DNA from: Sebastes aleutianus
Lineage: Eukaryota > Chordata > Actinopteri > Perciformes > Sebastidae
DNA length: 64,000 nt
Assembly: GCA_916700875.1 (NCBI GenBank)
Contig: CAKAKS010000001.1
Span: forward strand, 18,256,461-18,320,460
Direction: 5' to 3'
Shown: piece by piece, positions 10,901-24,300 of the stretch
Position numbering within the stretch: position 1 is the first letter of the stretch
Layout of the letters: every line of letters starts with the position of its first letter
Notes under the pieces: generated by a model
The model's input: only the letters and a program-made list of their open reading frames with translations
What the model was told of the DNA's origin: nothing
The model's database searches: none
Program-made: the position numbers and the translations under genes

Positions 10901-12887
10901 CACGACCCAGGAATTTAAGCTCGGGACAACAGAAGTGGCATTTCTTAATATTGAGTGTAAGGCCAGCCTGCTGGAGGCAATCAAACACTCGCTGGACGTC
11001 ATGAAAGTGATTCTGGACGTCTTTGGAATAGATTATGATGTCATCCAAGTATACCATACAGCACTCTCCTAGGCAGCTCCTCAGCACTTGAGTCATTAGC
11101 CTTTGGAAGGTAGCTGGAGCTCCCTTCAAGCCGAAAGGCATAACCCGAAAATGGAATAATCCAAAACATGTGACAAATGCCGTGAGGTGCTGGCTTTCCA
11201 GGTCCATTTCTACCTGCCAATAACCACTGTTGAGATCTAAGGTGGTGAACACAGCTGAACCTGCCAGAGATTCAAGTATCTCAGAAATCGTTGGTAGAGG
11301 ATAGGCATCTCCCTCGCTATGTTCATTAACACGGCGGAGATCAACACAAAATCGGGGTGTTCCACCATCTTTTCTAGGCACCACTACAATCGGGGATGCC
11401 CATGGTGAATGGGAAGGTACAATGATACCCTGTTGAAGCATCTCTTCGATCTGCTCCTTAACCATCTTCCGCTTTTGTAGGGGTAATCGATAGGGGCGCT
11501 GGGTAACCACAACATCACTGTTTAATTTGATTTTATGTTTCAGCACAGAGGTACGGCCTAAAGTGGTGGTGCAGATGTGGCACCCTGGACATTTTAGGGT
11601 TAAGGATTGTGCCCAGAAATACTGAGTTGTTACCTGTGTGTCATTATTTTGGTACCCCCACCATGGTTATTTTTGTTATTATTATTATTATTACCATTAT
11701 TATTTTTAAAGCGCTTGGTGTCACTTAAAAGACAGTAGAAAGGACAGTAAACTCACCTGCTTTAGTGTCAAGTAATTCTATGACAATATTTTGTATTGAC
11801 CAGTAGGTGGCGGTAGTGGCTTTGATATGTCAGCGACTGGCGCTCTTATTCTTCTGTAGCCGGAAGTCAGCGCAGTAGTAGCATAACAGTCAGGAAAGCA
11901 GTAGAGAACAAAGCCAGCGTTCATCCTTGACTGTTCTTTTTAATATGTTTACAGGTGAGAGACGTACACAAGCGCCATATATAGTACTGATAACTGTGTG
12001 TTAAGTTTATTATCGTTTATGGGGCCGTGTGTTTATGTTTATAAGTGTGATGTACGTCACGGAGTTAGTCCGCCAGCTAATGCTAACAAAGGCTAGCTTG
12101 AATAGCTATTTTAGGTCCGTGGCGCGCGAACGGTACAGTTCACAGTTGTGTATTGATTGTATAAATGTATTCCCATCTAAGATGCAGTGATATTGAAATG
12201 AAATGTGTTCAGTTGTTGATATAATTAATCTGTAATATGTTCAGAGGTTGATATAATAAGAGTGTGTATTAGAGGCTGCACAGTTGCCATGGTGATTTGG
12301 TAATGATAGTTTCAGGATAGATTTAGCTTATGGTATATTGTGTACTGAATACTTCCATTGTATTACTTGATAGTGATTTAGTGATATTTAGTTACTGTAT
12401 AGTTATTCTTCTGTAGCCGGAAGTCAGCGCAGTAGTAGCATAACAGTCAGGAAAGCAGTAGAGAACAAAGCCAGCGTTCATCCTTGACTGTTCTTTTTAA
12501 TATGTTTACAGCTTAATAAATGTACCTGGCACCTGGATGAGAAAAACCTGTCTCATCATTCAGTGTGTGGGTAACACAGACCCGCGGGTTGTTTAGCAAG
12601 AGTTGGTACAATTTCTCAGCGTCCCTCCCTGTTAAACCACTGTCTGCAACAGCAGTATGGAGCAGACTGAGTAAGTCATCACCTTTAGTGTAAATCTTTT
12701 TATTAAATTTTTCAAAGTACATAGTCAAAACAACATACCAAACAATATAAGGTGCACAACATATCAGACAAGTACATACGTAACTAAAATACTAAAGAAA
12801 AAAAAAAAAAAATGTAAATGCAACTAAGGAACACTACTAAAATAACATACATTATACATCCATACTTGTGTGAATGTGGATTTGGAG

Positions 12888-12926
<39 letters not shown>

Positions 12927-15900
12927 GCACGTGTGGGTGGGGGAGGGGGTGAGGGGGGGGAAATCAGGGGAGCCTACATCTGCTGTTTAGATACATATTC
13001 ATGTTCAAAGTAAAAGAGAAAAGGCCGCCACACTTTGAAAAACCTCTTAGATGAGCCTCTTGTTGAGTATCTAAGTTTCTCTAGCTTTAAATATGTCATT
13101 ACACTTTCTATCCATTGAGAATGCGTCGGTGGATTGTTGGATTTCCACTGTAGTAGTATTAGCCTTCGCGCTAGCAGTGAGGAAAAAGCCACTGCATCAG
13201 CTTGAACCAATGACAGTGAGACTTCTGGAGGAGCTACCCCAAATATCGCAATTGTTGGGTCTGGCTGTATTTCTTTATCACAAATGTATGAAAAGGTTTC
13301 AAAGATAGCGGTCCAGAGTGGAACCAGGGATGGGCAAGTCCAAAACATGTGATAAAGGGTGGCATCGTCTTGATGGCAACGGGAGCAAGTTGGATCTGTT
13401 CCTGGGAACATCTTTGCGAGTTTGCTTTTTGAAAGGTGGAGTCTGTGAATAATCTTAAATTGTAGTAATCCATGTTTTACACAGATAGATGTTGAATGGA
13501 TCCGTTCAATTGCAAACCGCCAAACTTTATCTGAAATAACCGCTCCGAAGTCTTTACCCCATTGTTCCCTGAGATGGTTCAGTGAAGGCGATGCCACCCT
13601 TTGAATTTCACTGTACAGTCTAGATATCAGACCACGTTCAAGAGGATCCAAATCTAAAAATTCCTCAATCCAAACATCTGTCGGGCGAGATGGGAAGGAA
13701 ACAAAAAGCTTTCTGACCAGACTACGCACTTGCAAATACCTGAAAAAATGAGATTTAGGTATGTCATATTCTCTAACAATGTGCTCAAAAGACATAAAGT
13801 TATTATTTTGAAAAAGATCCCTTATACATCGTAGACCCTTCCTGAACCATAACTGGAATGCAGAGTCTATTAATGAAGGTGGAAATAGCCCGTTAGATAC
13901 GATAGGTAGCAAAGTGAGCGCCTGTTTATGTTTAAAATGTGACCTAAACTGGGACCATATTTTCAGTGAGCCATTTACAATGGGGTTGACTGTCTGCCTT
14001 TTTTTGCTGAGAGGTAGTGGTGCACAAAGCATTGATGGTAAGGATACTGGATTGCAAACAAATTGTTCCATCTCAGCCCATAATAGTCCTGTGCCCTCAT
14101 AGAAATTTGATACCCAATGAATAACTTTATGAATGTTGGAAGCCCAGTAATGCAGAAAATTTGGCAGTGCCAGTCCCCCCGCATCTTTCGGTCTCTCTAG
14201 ATATGCTTTTCTAATTCTAGGAATGTTTTTGTTCCAAATAAAGGAAGATATGTATTTATCCAAACTCTTAAAAAAAGATTTTGCAATAAACACAGGAACA
14301 TTCTGAAACAGGAAGAGAAGTCTAGGTAGAATGGTCATCTTGACGGAATTTACCCTACCCGCTAGGGAAATAGGTAGCAATGACCATCGGTTTAAGTCTT
14401 GTTTGGCTTTCTCTAATGCTGGCAACATATTACATTTGAACAAGTCCTTATATTTACGTGTCACCGAAACACCCAAGTATGTGAATTTGTCTCTAGCTAC
14501 TTTGAATGGGAACCGGTCAAAATCGAACTGCTGTACATGATCATTTATCGGAAATATTATACTTTTGGAAAGATTTATTTTATAACCTGATATTTTCCCA
14601 AATTTGGATATAATGTCCAGGGCTTTAGGGATTGATGTCTCGGGTTCGGAGATATAAAGAATAAGATCATCCGCATATAATGATACTTTATGGGTGTGGC
14701 CACCCCTGTTTATCCCCATCAAGTTTACCTCTTGTCTTATTGCTAAGGCTAAGGGCTCTATGGCTATATTAAACAAGAGTGGGGACAACGGACAGCCCTG
14801 TCTAGTACCTCTGTAAAGAGGAAAATAGTCTGATATAATCTTGTTAGTTCGGATACACGCTTTTGGAGAGGTATATATGACCCTGATCCAAGAGCAGAAA
14901 GTGGGACCAAAACCAAACTTTTTCAAAACTGCAAAGAGATATTCATATTCAATGCGATCAAAAGCTTTGTGGGCATCGAGGGAGATTAGCACCTCTGGTA
15001 AGGGCGGTCCATTAGGGGAGTAGAGTATGTTAAAGAGTCTACGTAAATTACCAGAAAGTTGTCGCCCGGAGATAAACCCTGACTGGTCGGGATGGATTAT
15101 AGAGTGAATGACGGAGTCAAGTCGTGATGCAAGGGCTTTAGTTAAGATCTTATAGTCGTTTGAGAGCAAACTTATAGGCCGATATGAGTCACATTTCAAA
15201 CGATCCTTGTCTTTTTTATGTAAAACTGAAATTATGGCTTGTGTCATGGTGGGTGGTAATAACTTATTTTCAAGTACTTCTGCAAACACATCTCTCGAAA
15301 TGGGGACCAGTTTAAGTGCAAATTTTTTATAAAAATCAATGGGAAACCCATCAGGTCCGGGGGCTTTTCCACTTTTCATTCCTATAATTGCAAGCTCAAT
15401 TTCCCTAGCTGATATAGGCTGTTCAAGATTTTTTCTTTCCTTTTCACTAATTGGAGGTAATTCTAGATTGTTAAGAAAAGTTTCTGTCTCTGCTCCACCA
15501 CAAGACTCTGACGTATATAAATCCACATAAAATTTCTTAAATTGATTATTAATATCCAATTGATTCGTGGTTATACCATGAGGGGTTTCTATCTCTGCTA
15601 TATATCCAGCTTCAGTAGCTTGTCTTAACTGGTGGCTGAGTAATTTACTGGCTCTCTCTCCATATTCGTATTCCCTCTGCCTGGATTTTAGATACAGCTC
15701 CTCTTCTGACCCTGTAGTTAATATATCAAGTTCTGTTTGTAATGCCACTCGTTCCATGTAGAGGTTGGTATGGGGATTCTGAGAGTGTTCTCGATCTACA
15801 GCATTTATTCTGGAGATGAGTTGATTGGTCCTTTCCACTCTTTTTTTATTCACATTCGCGTTATATGAAATTATCTGGCCCCGTAAAAAGGCCTTCATTG

Positions 15901-18900
15901 CCTCCCAGAGGGTGTGTTTATTTATGTCTGGTGTCTGATTAGTCTCAAGGAAGAAATCTATTTGCTTTGATATAAAAGACTCAAACTCTTTATCTGCCAG
16001 TAGGCTAGGATTGAGCCTCCATACACGTCTTGATGGTATATTGTCTGTGAAATTAAGTTTCATAGAGACAGGGCTGTGGTCAGAAATAACTATGCCTGTG
16101 TAATCGCAAGATTTTAGCAAGGGCAACATTCTCTTGTCTATGAAAATGAAATCGATTCTAGAGTATGTCTGGTGTGCTGTAGAAAAAAATTAATATTGCC
16201 TGGATGTTGGGTTCTTGTATTTCCATGCATCTACCATTCCATAAGTCTGTAAAAAATCATTTACACATCGGGCTGATCTGCTCAGCGTCCCAGATAGAGA
16301 TTTTGATCGATCTAAAACTGGATGTAATACACAGTTTAAATCTCCACCTAGTATAAGCTGATGACTATTCGGGTCTGGGAGACATGCAAAGAGGTCACTG
16401 AAGAATTTCACGTTGTCCCAGTTGGGGGCGTATACATTTACCAACACTACAGGTAAATTGAACAGCTTCCCCTGTACAATCACAAATCTCCCATCCTTGT
16501 CTGTAATTACTTTTGACTCTTCAAACACAACATCTCTATGTATAAGGATGGCTGTACCTCGACTCTTTGCTGTAAATTTTGAATGGAAAATTTTGGAAAA
16601 GCCACCTCTGAGTAGTTTATTGTGGTCTTTTGGGAGGAGATGAGTTTCTTGTAAGTAAACTATCTCCGCTTTCTGTTTGGTGATGTGAGAAAATATTTTA
16701 CTTCGTTTAATCGGATGGTTAAGACCACGACAGTTCCAACTCATCACAACAGTGTTATTTCTATCCACCATTCCTTGCTCTTTTCAAATGTATCGCATTG
16801 TGGGCTCCCTGAAGTGTTGGGTGGGGGTGGGGGTGGGATACAAACATACCATAAACAATAATAATGATAATAACAACAACATACATATAACATTAGGCTG
16901 GCCTCCAAACGGGAGGCTGCCAGTAGCCTACCTACAGCTACAACTCCTAACCTACTTCCCAAGCAACTCCTCCAACAGGCTTGAGCTTCAACCAAAACTA
17001 TCATTGAAAATATTATTTCAAAAATGAATTTCTCTTTAACAAAGTTTCTCTTATTATCCCATAAACAGTCCCTTTAAGTAGCCTTTCCAAAATGTAAAAC
17101 ATAAGCAGTAATGGGGATTTCACCAAATTATCATCATTTTGGAGTACAAAACTTCCTAGCCAGGTATCCCATCCATCACCTCACCTTAACTGTGGGTGGT
17201 ATATCAAATAAAACAGAAACGAACAGACTTATGATAGGATAGGATTATGCTTCTCACACTATTTTAAACATGCCAAAACCTCAATTAAACAGACATAAGT
17301 GAGAAGGTTGAATAACAGCCTACCTTCATCTTGGAGTAGAAAACTTTCAAAACAAAAAATAAATAAATAAAATAAATAAATAACAGGCTACTGTCCAAGC
17401 TGTCCATCTATGTTAGACTAGCTGTATCCCTCTTTCGTCGCCTCGATGTATGGCCATTTACATTACTCAAACGTAGTTCACTGTTCTATAATGGCCAACA
17501 TGTAGTACACCAATATCCATTAATTTTATGACTTTAGCTTCCCCTTCACAAACTCCATGGCTACCTTGGTGTCCTTGAAGCTCCGTCTGATCCCCTCCGT
17601 GGTCGTGATTCGCAGCTCCGCTGGGTAAAACAAGCCGTAGCGTACTCCGTCGAGACGCCGCAGCTCACCGCGCACCTCGTTAAAGGCAGCCCGTTGTTTG
17701 ATGATCTTCTGGGTGTAGTCGGGTTGGATGCGTATTCTTTCACCATCTGGAGTAACAATCTCTTTTTTCTGTATGGCCGTCTTCATCAGCAACTCCCGTT
17801 CCTGAAAGTAGTGGCACCGCACTATCAGTGCTCTCGCTGGCTGGTCATCTCCCGGTCTTTCCCGTAAAGTGCGGTGTGCCCGGTCCAACAGAGGAGCTTT
17901 ATCCAGCCCAAGAGAGTCCATAAGCAGTTGTGAAACAAATTCTGGAACATGTTTTCCATCCTCTCGTCTCTCCTTCACACCGATTATGCGCAAATTGCAG
18001 CGGCGGGATCTAGCCTCCAAGTCCTCATTCTTCTGCTCCAGGCTGGTAACGTCGCGCTTCAGCTGGGCTACCTCCTGTTGAAGGAAGGTTATAGCGTCTG
18101 AGTGTTCGTTCCCTGCTTCCTCCATATCGGACACCCGGGCTTCCAGTGCCGTGGTCTTCATGTTTGACTGCTCCATCGCATTTTTAAATTCTCCTCTTAA
18201 CTGTTCACACTGATTTCTGATCTCAGTGGCTTGAGTCTCTGCCTTCTCGTCAATTTTCGAGAGTAGCTCCACTTTCAGTGTCCTTATCTCACGGAGAATC
18301 GCCACTTGGCCGCCGCCAGCTACTTTGCCCGTGCTCTCCTTGTTAGCTGCGGGCATGCTAGCTTCTTGTGTCTTGTGGCGCGGCATGGTCCGTCAAGTTC
18401 TAAACTAACGTTACAACGCTGCTTCTAGTGCTATTTTATCTTCCCCCTTCACTTATAATTAAACAGAGACACTTTACACTGGTCGAGAATGTATTTCTGC
18501 TTTGATAAGTCAAGTTTGGTGAAGCGCTCAGCCTGACACGTCTTCACATGGTGTCGCTCAACCGGAAGTCAGTCATCACCTTTAGGAATACAAGCTAGGT
18601 TACACCAGTCATCACTAACGGCAGGCAAGAGCGGTAATGTAGGTGGTAAGGTAGTATACAAAGCAACACTGCTCACACTCAGAACACCCCAACAATCGCT
18701 AGGGCACAGGACAGGCTGGAAAGGGAAAACCCTGGTGGTGTCATCACCAGAAAAAGAGTATACCTTGTCCCGGACGTTGACTTGGGGCCTTTGATCTTAT
18801 TCCACAGACTCACATGCAATAAAGTGTAAGTAGCACCTGTGTCCACAAGCGCTTTCCCATGACGCTGACGTACCGTGATGGGCACAACCAACTGTTTTAG

Positions 18901-21205
18901 ACTAGTGGGCAGGTGAGATGAAGATCCCACCACACTAGTAGACTTTTGCTTCTGGCGGTTCTTGGCTGCAGGCTGACTAGCAACAGTAGCCATGGAACCT
19001 TTTTTACTGGACTCTGAAGTCTGTTTTGACTCTGACTTTTGCTGTCCACTGTATTTTGAGCTACCTGGGAAGACATGAAACTGAGGGCAGAACCCTGGTG
19101 CATGCTCACCATGGCAACGCCAACACAAAACAATTTCAGGTCTCTTTATAACCTTCTTCTCAGTTGTACCATTAGCTTTGTGAGATTCGTTCAGAGTTCT
19201 CCTGTACCTTTTCTGGTTTTCATAATCTACTTCTATTTGACTCCCAATGCGGATCATCTCATCTATGGAGGTAACCCGACCACAGAGCTGACATGCCAGA
19301 AAGGGATTCATAGCCTTCAATATTCTTTTTAAAATCTCATCATCTGTGGCCGAAGAGTGCCAACGTTTGATAAGTGCTTGAAAGGAGAAAACAAAGTCTC
19401 GTAGTGACTCATTTCTTCCTTGCACCCTGGTTCGAATCTGTTCTTCCAGAACATCAACATAGTCCTCGGGAAGAAAAGATGATAGGAAAGCTCTCTGAAA
19501 TTCCTCCCATGAATGGATTTTCTCCCTAACAGTTTCCCACCAATCACGTGCAGAACCATGCAATACACTTCTCATGGTCGCTAGGATCTCACCATGGGTA
19601 AGTGGTTTCAGAGACAGGAAGTCACTGCATCTTTGCAAATACACCAAAGGATCTTTCTCATCCTGAGGCCCGCCATAGCAAGGGAAAAACATCTTAATTG
19701 GAAGTTTGCCATCAGTCACTCTACAACCATCATCCTGGAAAATTTCACCCTTAGGAGCAGCAGCTCATGAGCAATCTGAAGGAACTCCCACAGGAGCGGA
19801 GGTAGGCAACAAAACCACATTTTTAACAACTGGAGAAACAGGATATGTGTGTGCTTGAGACGAAACTGCAACAGGTGTGACTGCTTCTTTAAGGACCAAT
19901 TCCTCTCGCTTATGTATTGAATTGACCTGAGAATTGAGTGCACACTGTTGACGCACAAGAGACTCAAGGGTAGCCTGCACTGAACCCATCTGCTGTCGCA
20001 ATGTATGCACCTCGGTCACCAGAAGTTGTACATCCTTTTTTTCAGTGACCGCGGATGTAATGGAGGTCATCAAGTTTTGACGGTCAGTAGTCAGGGACTC
20101 TTGGAACTCAGACTGTGTTTGTTGTGCATTCCACTGAATGGCATTTATGCACTTTGAACCAAAATCCCTTACTTCTGCGAGCAAATGGTTACTTGCTTTC
20201 TCCACCACATTTGTTATGAGAGTAGTACACATTTTTAGAGCTTTATCGATGGGTATGCCCTTTGAAATGTTTGACAGCCACTCACGCTGCCAATCCACTG
20301 TATTTTTAAACACAAGTTTCATCGACTCTACAGCATTAGCAAAAATGACTAAATCCGAATCTGAGTGTTCCTGGGTGGGAGGAGCTACAGGAACTGGGGA
20401 TGAAGGCGGAAGTAATAAGCCCTCTAAAGCCAAAAGAGGATGAATGTCCACAGACAATTGTGGTTCTACTGGAGCATCTACCCATCCCTCTTCATCATCA
20501 TCATCATCATCATCATCCAGTAAGTGCACCTCCTGCCCAACTACAGGCATATCCAAGCTAACATTTAGAGAAAGCTCGGATTCCAATTCCGCAAGCGACG
20601 GTTCAAATGCGGTCATTGTAATGTCTGGATCTTCCCAAGACATGATGGATAGTCACTAGTAATTATTTGGACTAATAGTCAAGCTACACTCCAAATACAC
20701 ATTTCAGAAATATACACTCAAATACACTTGCTAAATAGATATCAGAAGATGGGACACAAAACTAAATCTCTTTATTGAAAGATTACGCTTTGTGTGTCCC
20801 TTCGTGGTTGCCAATTATGTGGCGGTACTGCTATATAAGTACTACTTATAGCAATTATATGTCATTATGCAACTTGTATAGTGTGTGTCCCATAGTGTAA
20901 TTGTATGTAACATTTCATTGAATGTAAATGCTTTCAAGTCAAGTCAGTTTTATTTACAGTAAATAGTCCAACACCAGTCTTCTGTTTAGCCCAGAGAGTC
21001 TGGTCACTGTCTGCAGTCTGTTGCCAAACAATCTGTTACAAAGTCAAACATATTTTCTGTCTGATCTAATCCAAGTATGATGAGAAGCCAGAGCTCGGGG
21101 ACTTGATTGAGATCTTCCGCGGCTCCTATGAGCACTGGGCTGTGTATGTTGGCGATGACTTCATTGTCCACTTGACATCATCCTGTGAGTCACACACACA
21201 CACGC

Positions 21206-21303
<98 letters not shown>

Positions 21304-24300
21304 TCTACACCAGTGGTTCCCAAACTTTTACACATCAGGGACCCCTAAATTGACACAAATTAGACCCCCATTTGATAGATTTAGTCCCGGGGACCCCGTC
21401 TGATAGGATTTTTTCTTTTAGATGTTTGATTACAGAAAGTGTATTAAACCAATGACCAAAATAGTCATACATTCTGTCATTGTGTTACTTATGGATGGAC
21501 TTGTAGTGAACGGACTACACTTTGAAAACCACTGCTCTAGACTGCTACTCCCAAATACTAACCCGTCTCAGTCTGGAACAAAAAACAGCCCAGTTTCACT
21601 GTCACATGAAGTTTTTTGGTTTGGTTGAACTGATTCATAATTCATAAACCATCAAATATGCTGCAATATTTAGAGCACAAACCCACACAAGTAACGTCTG
21701 TTTCTCCCTAGCTGATGTGCCGGGTGCAAGCGCCAACAGTCTGAGGTCTGTTCCGACGAAGAAGGCCATAGTGAAGAAAGAGAAGCTTAGGGACGTGGTG
21801 GGAACCAACCGGTGGGAAATCAACAACAGCCAGGACGAGAAGTACAAGCCCCACTCGGTTCAAGTCATTGTGATGGCGGCCTGTGCCAAGGTGGGCATGG
21901 CGCTGCCGTACAGCCTCCTCACGGCGAACTGTGAGCACTTTGCAAACAAGCTGCGCTACGGAATTGCTGCGTCCCGGCAGGTCGGTGGAGAAATACCTAT
22001 GTTAGACAAAACATAAATACATTAAAGGAGTAAAAATGTTTGTGCTAGTGAGATTAAAACATTAAAAATCATAAAGATATTTCACCAAAAAAATAAGTAG
22101 GGATGCACCTATCCAACTTTTTCAGTCCCGATACTGATAGCGATACCTAGGCTTTGAGTTTTAGTCCGATACTGAGTACCGATCCGATACCGGTGTCTAA
22201 TCAATAAGCTGTATGCCTCACTGTGTGGAAGTGACTGGGATCATTCTTTTATGAGTAAGGCAACATCAGATTTGACTTAAACATTGCTTTCTTAACTTTG
22301 TAAACCTAATTGTAACCAAATAAATACATACAGTAGATATCAATTTACTAAATTGTTATTTATTATTAAAATAATAAATCACCAGAAACACCAGAAACTT
22401 AGTTAAAACATCTTCAAAATTAACAGGAATTATTTACATTAATTACAATTCAAGTGTAAACCTCTTTAATGCAGCAACAAAACAGACAAAACTAAAACAG
22501 GAAATAAAATTCCTGTATATAATGTATATGTTGCACCCTTAAAGAGATATGACTCCGTCTTCCTTTTGGCAACTTTTATTCTTCCCAGTTCTGTTGAAGT
22601 TATCTTTTACACGAAGCAATCAGAACCGCTCGCACACATACGAAAACAACAAGCACGTTTTCTAATCGCTAATGCGCTGACTGATGACATCACATCACTC
22701 TGAACTTTGACCTCGTGATAATAACATGAATCAGATAATAGTGTAGTGTATATTTAGTCTTAGATAACTTAAATCTATTCTAGGTCAATAAAATGTAAAT
22801 TATAAAATATTTCTAGGTCGCAACATATATAGTAGAAGTGTATAGAATAGATCAGCCCCATTGACACCGATATCAGATCCAGCTATATGAGTCAGTATCA
22901 GCCCGATATCCAATCCGGTATCGGTATCGGTGCATCCCTAAAAATAAGACAACAGAAAATGTACTCATATGAACAAGCAATTTATATTTTTTTCAGAAAG
23001 CAGGTATGGTAAAAAGTTATTATTAGTAAGTCAGTTATAATGGATTTCTATATAGAGTTAAAAAAAAGAAGTATTAATACATCCATGAAAACCTCTCAAA
23101 CCTCTTCAACAGCAGAATCTACATTTCTGCTGTCCATTACATTATAATAGAAAAAGGAATACATGCTGGAATAATGTCCAGGGGTCTCATTTATAAAACA
23201 GTGCGTAGGATCCATACTAAAAATGTACGTGCGCACAAAAGCCGAAAATGGCGTACGCCAAAAAAAAATCTGATTTATAAACCGTGCGTACGCACACCTG
23301 CACGCAATGTTCCCTTTATAAATCACACTCCACCTGGAAATGTGCGCACGTGGATCCGCCTCATATTCCGCCCTCTACACGCCCACTTTCAACCATAAAT
23401 GGTCCATGCAAAACACCTAATTAATGTTTCTGCATGTGAATGAGCCTGTTTGATCTTTACGGTAAATCACGGCAACTACCGAGAGGAAGACAGAGAAAAG
23501 GAGTTTTTCTGACACAGAGATCAAGGTGCTTGTAGTTGAGGAGGTCTCTGAACACTCGTTCCCTCTTAATTCTGTTATACACGTCATTTAGTCCTCAGTG
23601 CCGGTATATCCACCAGCACCATGCAGCATGTTACCAGTGTCACTGCAGTGTTTATATCTGTACAGCAATCGATTTCATCGATTCACAACTTGCCAAAATG
23701 ATCAAGACAATCAGTAAAATCCACCACGCTGGATATCATTAGAAAAAAGAAGTTTAACAGGTGAACACAATTTATTTATTATTTAAGTTTTTATAGTGAA
23801 CTTGTCCTGTATTATGATTAGGACTGATGATGATAATGAGGATATGGAGAGTAACGATTGTGTGAGAGCTGTCACTGGCTTTATTTCCACACTTTATTAA
23901 TTTACACAATCTATACTGGTGAAGATGTGCTGGGTGGAGGTGACTGGTGAAGATGTGCTGGGTGGAGGTGACTGGAGGAGATGTGCTGGGTGGAGGTGAC
24001 TGGTGGAGATGTGCCGGGTAGAGGTGACTGGTGGAGATGTGCCGAGTGGAGGAGACTGGAGGAGGCAGAGTGGCGCACCGCGGTGGCGCACTGGAGACAG
24101 TCTGATAGTTGCATCGGATAGCCGTCTTCATTTTGTCTATATGTATACTGTATCTGTCCCTATCTAATAAAACATAAATAAATTAATAAGTCACGTCATC
24201 ACTGCAGCGATTTTACACAACAACTTTATGAAAACGAATATGATACTTGATGATATCTGCACACTATTAGAAGATATTATTAAAACTATTGGCGCTCTGC

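Larger units (their letters stand above)
11585..12526. mobile_element. 942-bp insertion of unknown class inside gypsy pol
   Basis: It splits the gypsy pol frame and is flanked by a 7-base direct duplication TGGCACC (11578-11584 and 12527-12533). It holds two identical 109-base direct repeats, 11846-11954 and 12403-12511. No open frame or clear terminal inverted repeat is visible. It contains a short ATT run near 11675-11705. I cannot assign a transposon class. Confidence 0.75.
12689..18570 (-). mobile_element. Near full-length L1-clade LINE with 15-bp TSD
   Basis: A minus-strand LINE of 5.9 kb inserted into the gypsy element. The 15-base target duplication AGTCATCACCTTTAG is perfect at 12674-12688 and 18571-18585. 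The order is a 5' UTR of about 180 bases, ORF1 (17526-18386), a spacer of about 750 bases, ORF2 (12974-16771) and a 3' UTR with a GT microsatellite and AATAAA before the end. The intact length, perfect duplication and single ORF2 stop show a young insertion. Confidence 0.93.
8041..20830 (-). mobile_element. Ty3/gypsy LTR retrotransposon with two nested insertions
   Basis: This minus-strand element fills PLAAT intron 2. The order on its own strand is a 13-base 5' LTR remnant, a possible primer-binding site, gag-protease, pol, a polypurine tract and a full 3' LTR. It is interrupted by an L1 (12689-18570) and a 942-bp insertion (11585-12526). Without these it would be about 6 kb. The primer-binding-site candidate lies just left of 20818 and contains TGGCAACCACGAAGGGAC. 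No target duplication survives, in keeping with the missing 5' LTR. Confidence 0.9.

Noticed and set aside
13093..13308. Plus-strand frames across the L1 and gypsy genes
   Set aside because: Shadows of the minus-strand ORF2 and pol.
21103..21403. Thr-His and Cys-Val repeat frames
   Set aside because: Products of the AC microsatellite. Only the first 82 bases of the region are real PLAAT exon.
23772..24131. Thr/Ser/Pro/His-rich minus-strand frame
   Set aside because: Explained by the 28-base minisatellite.
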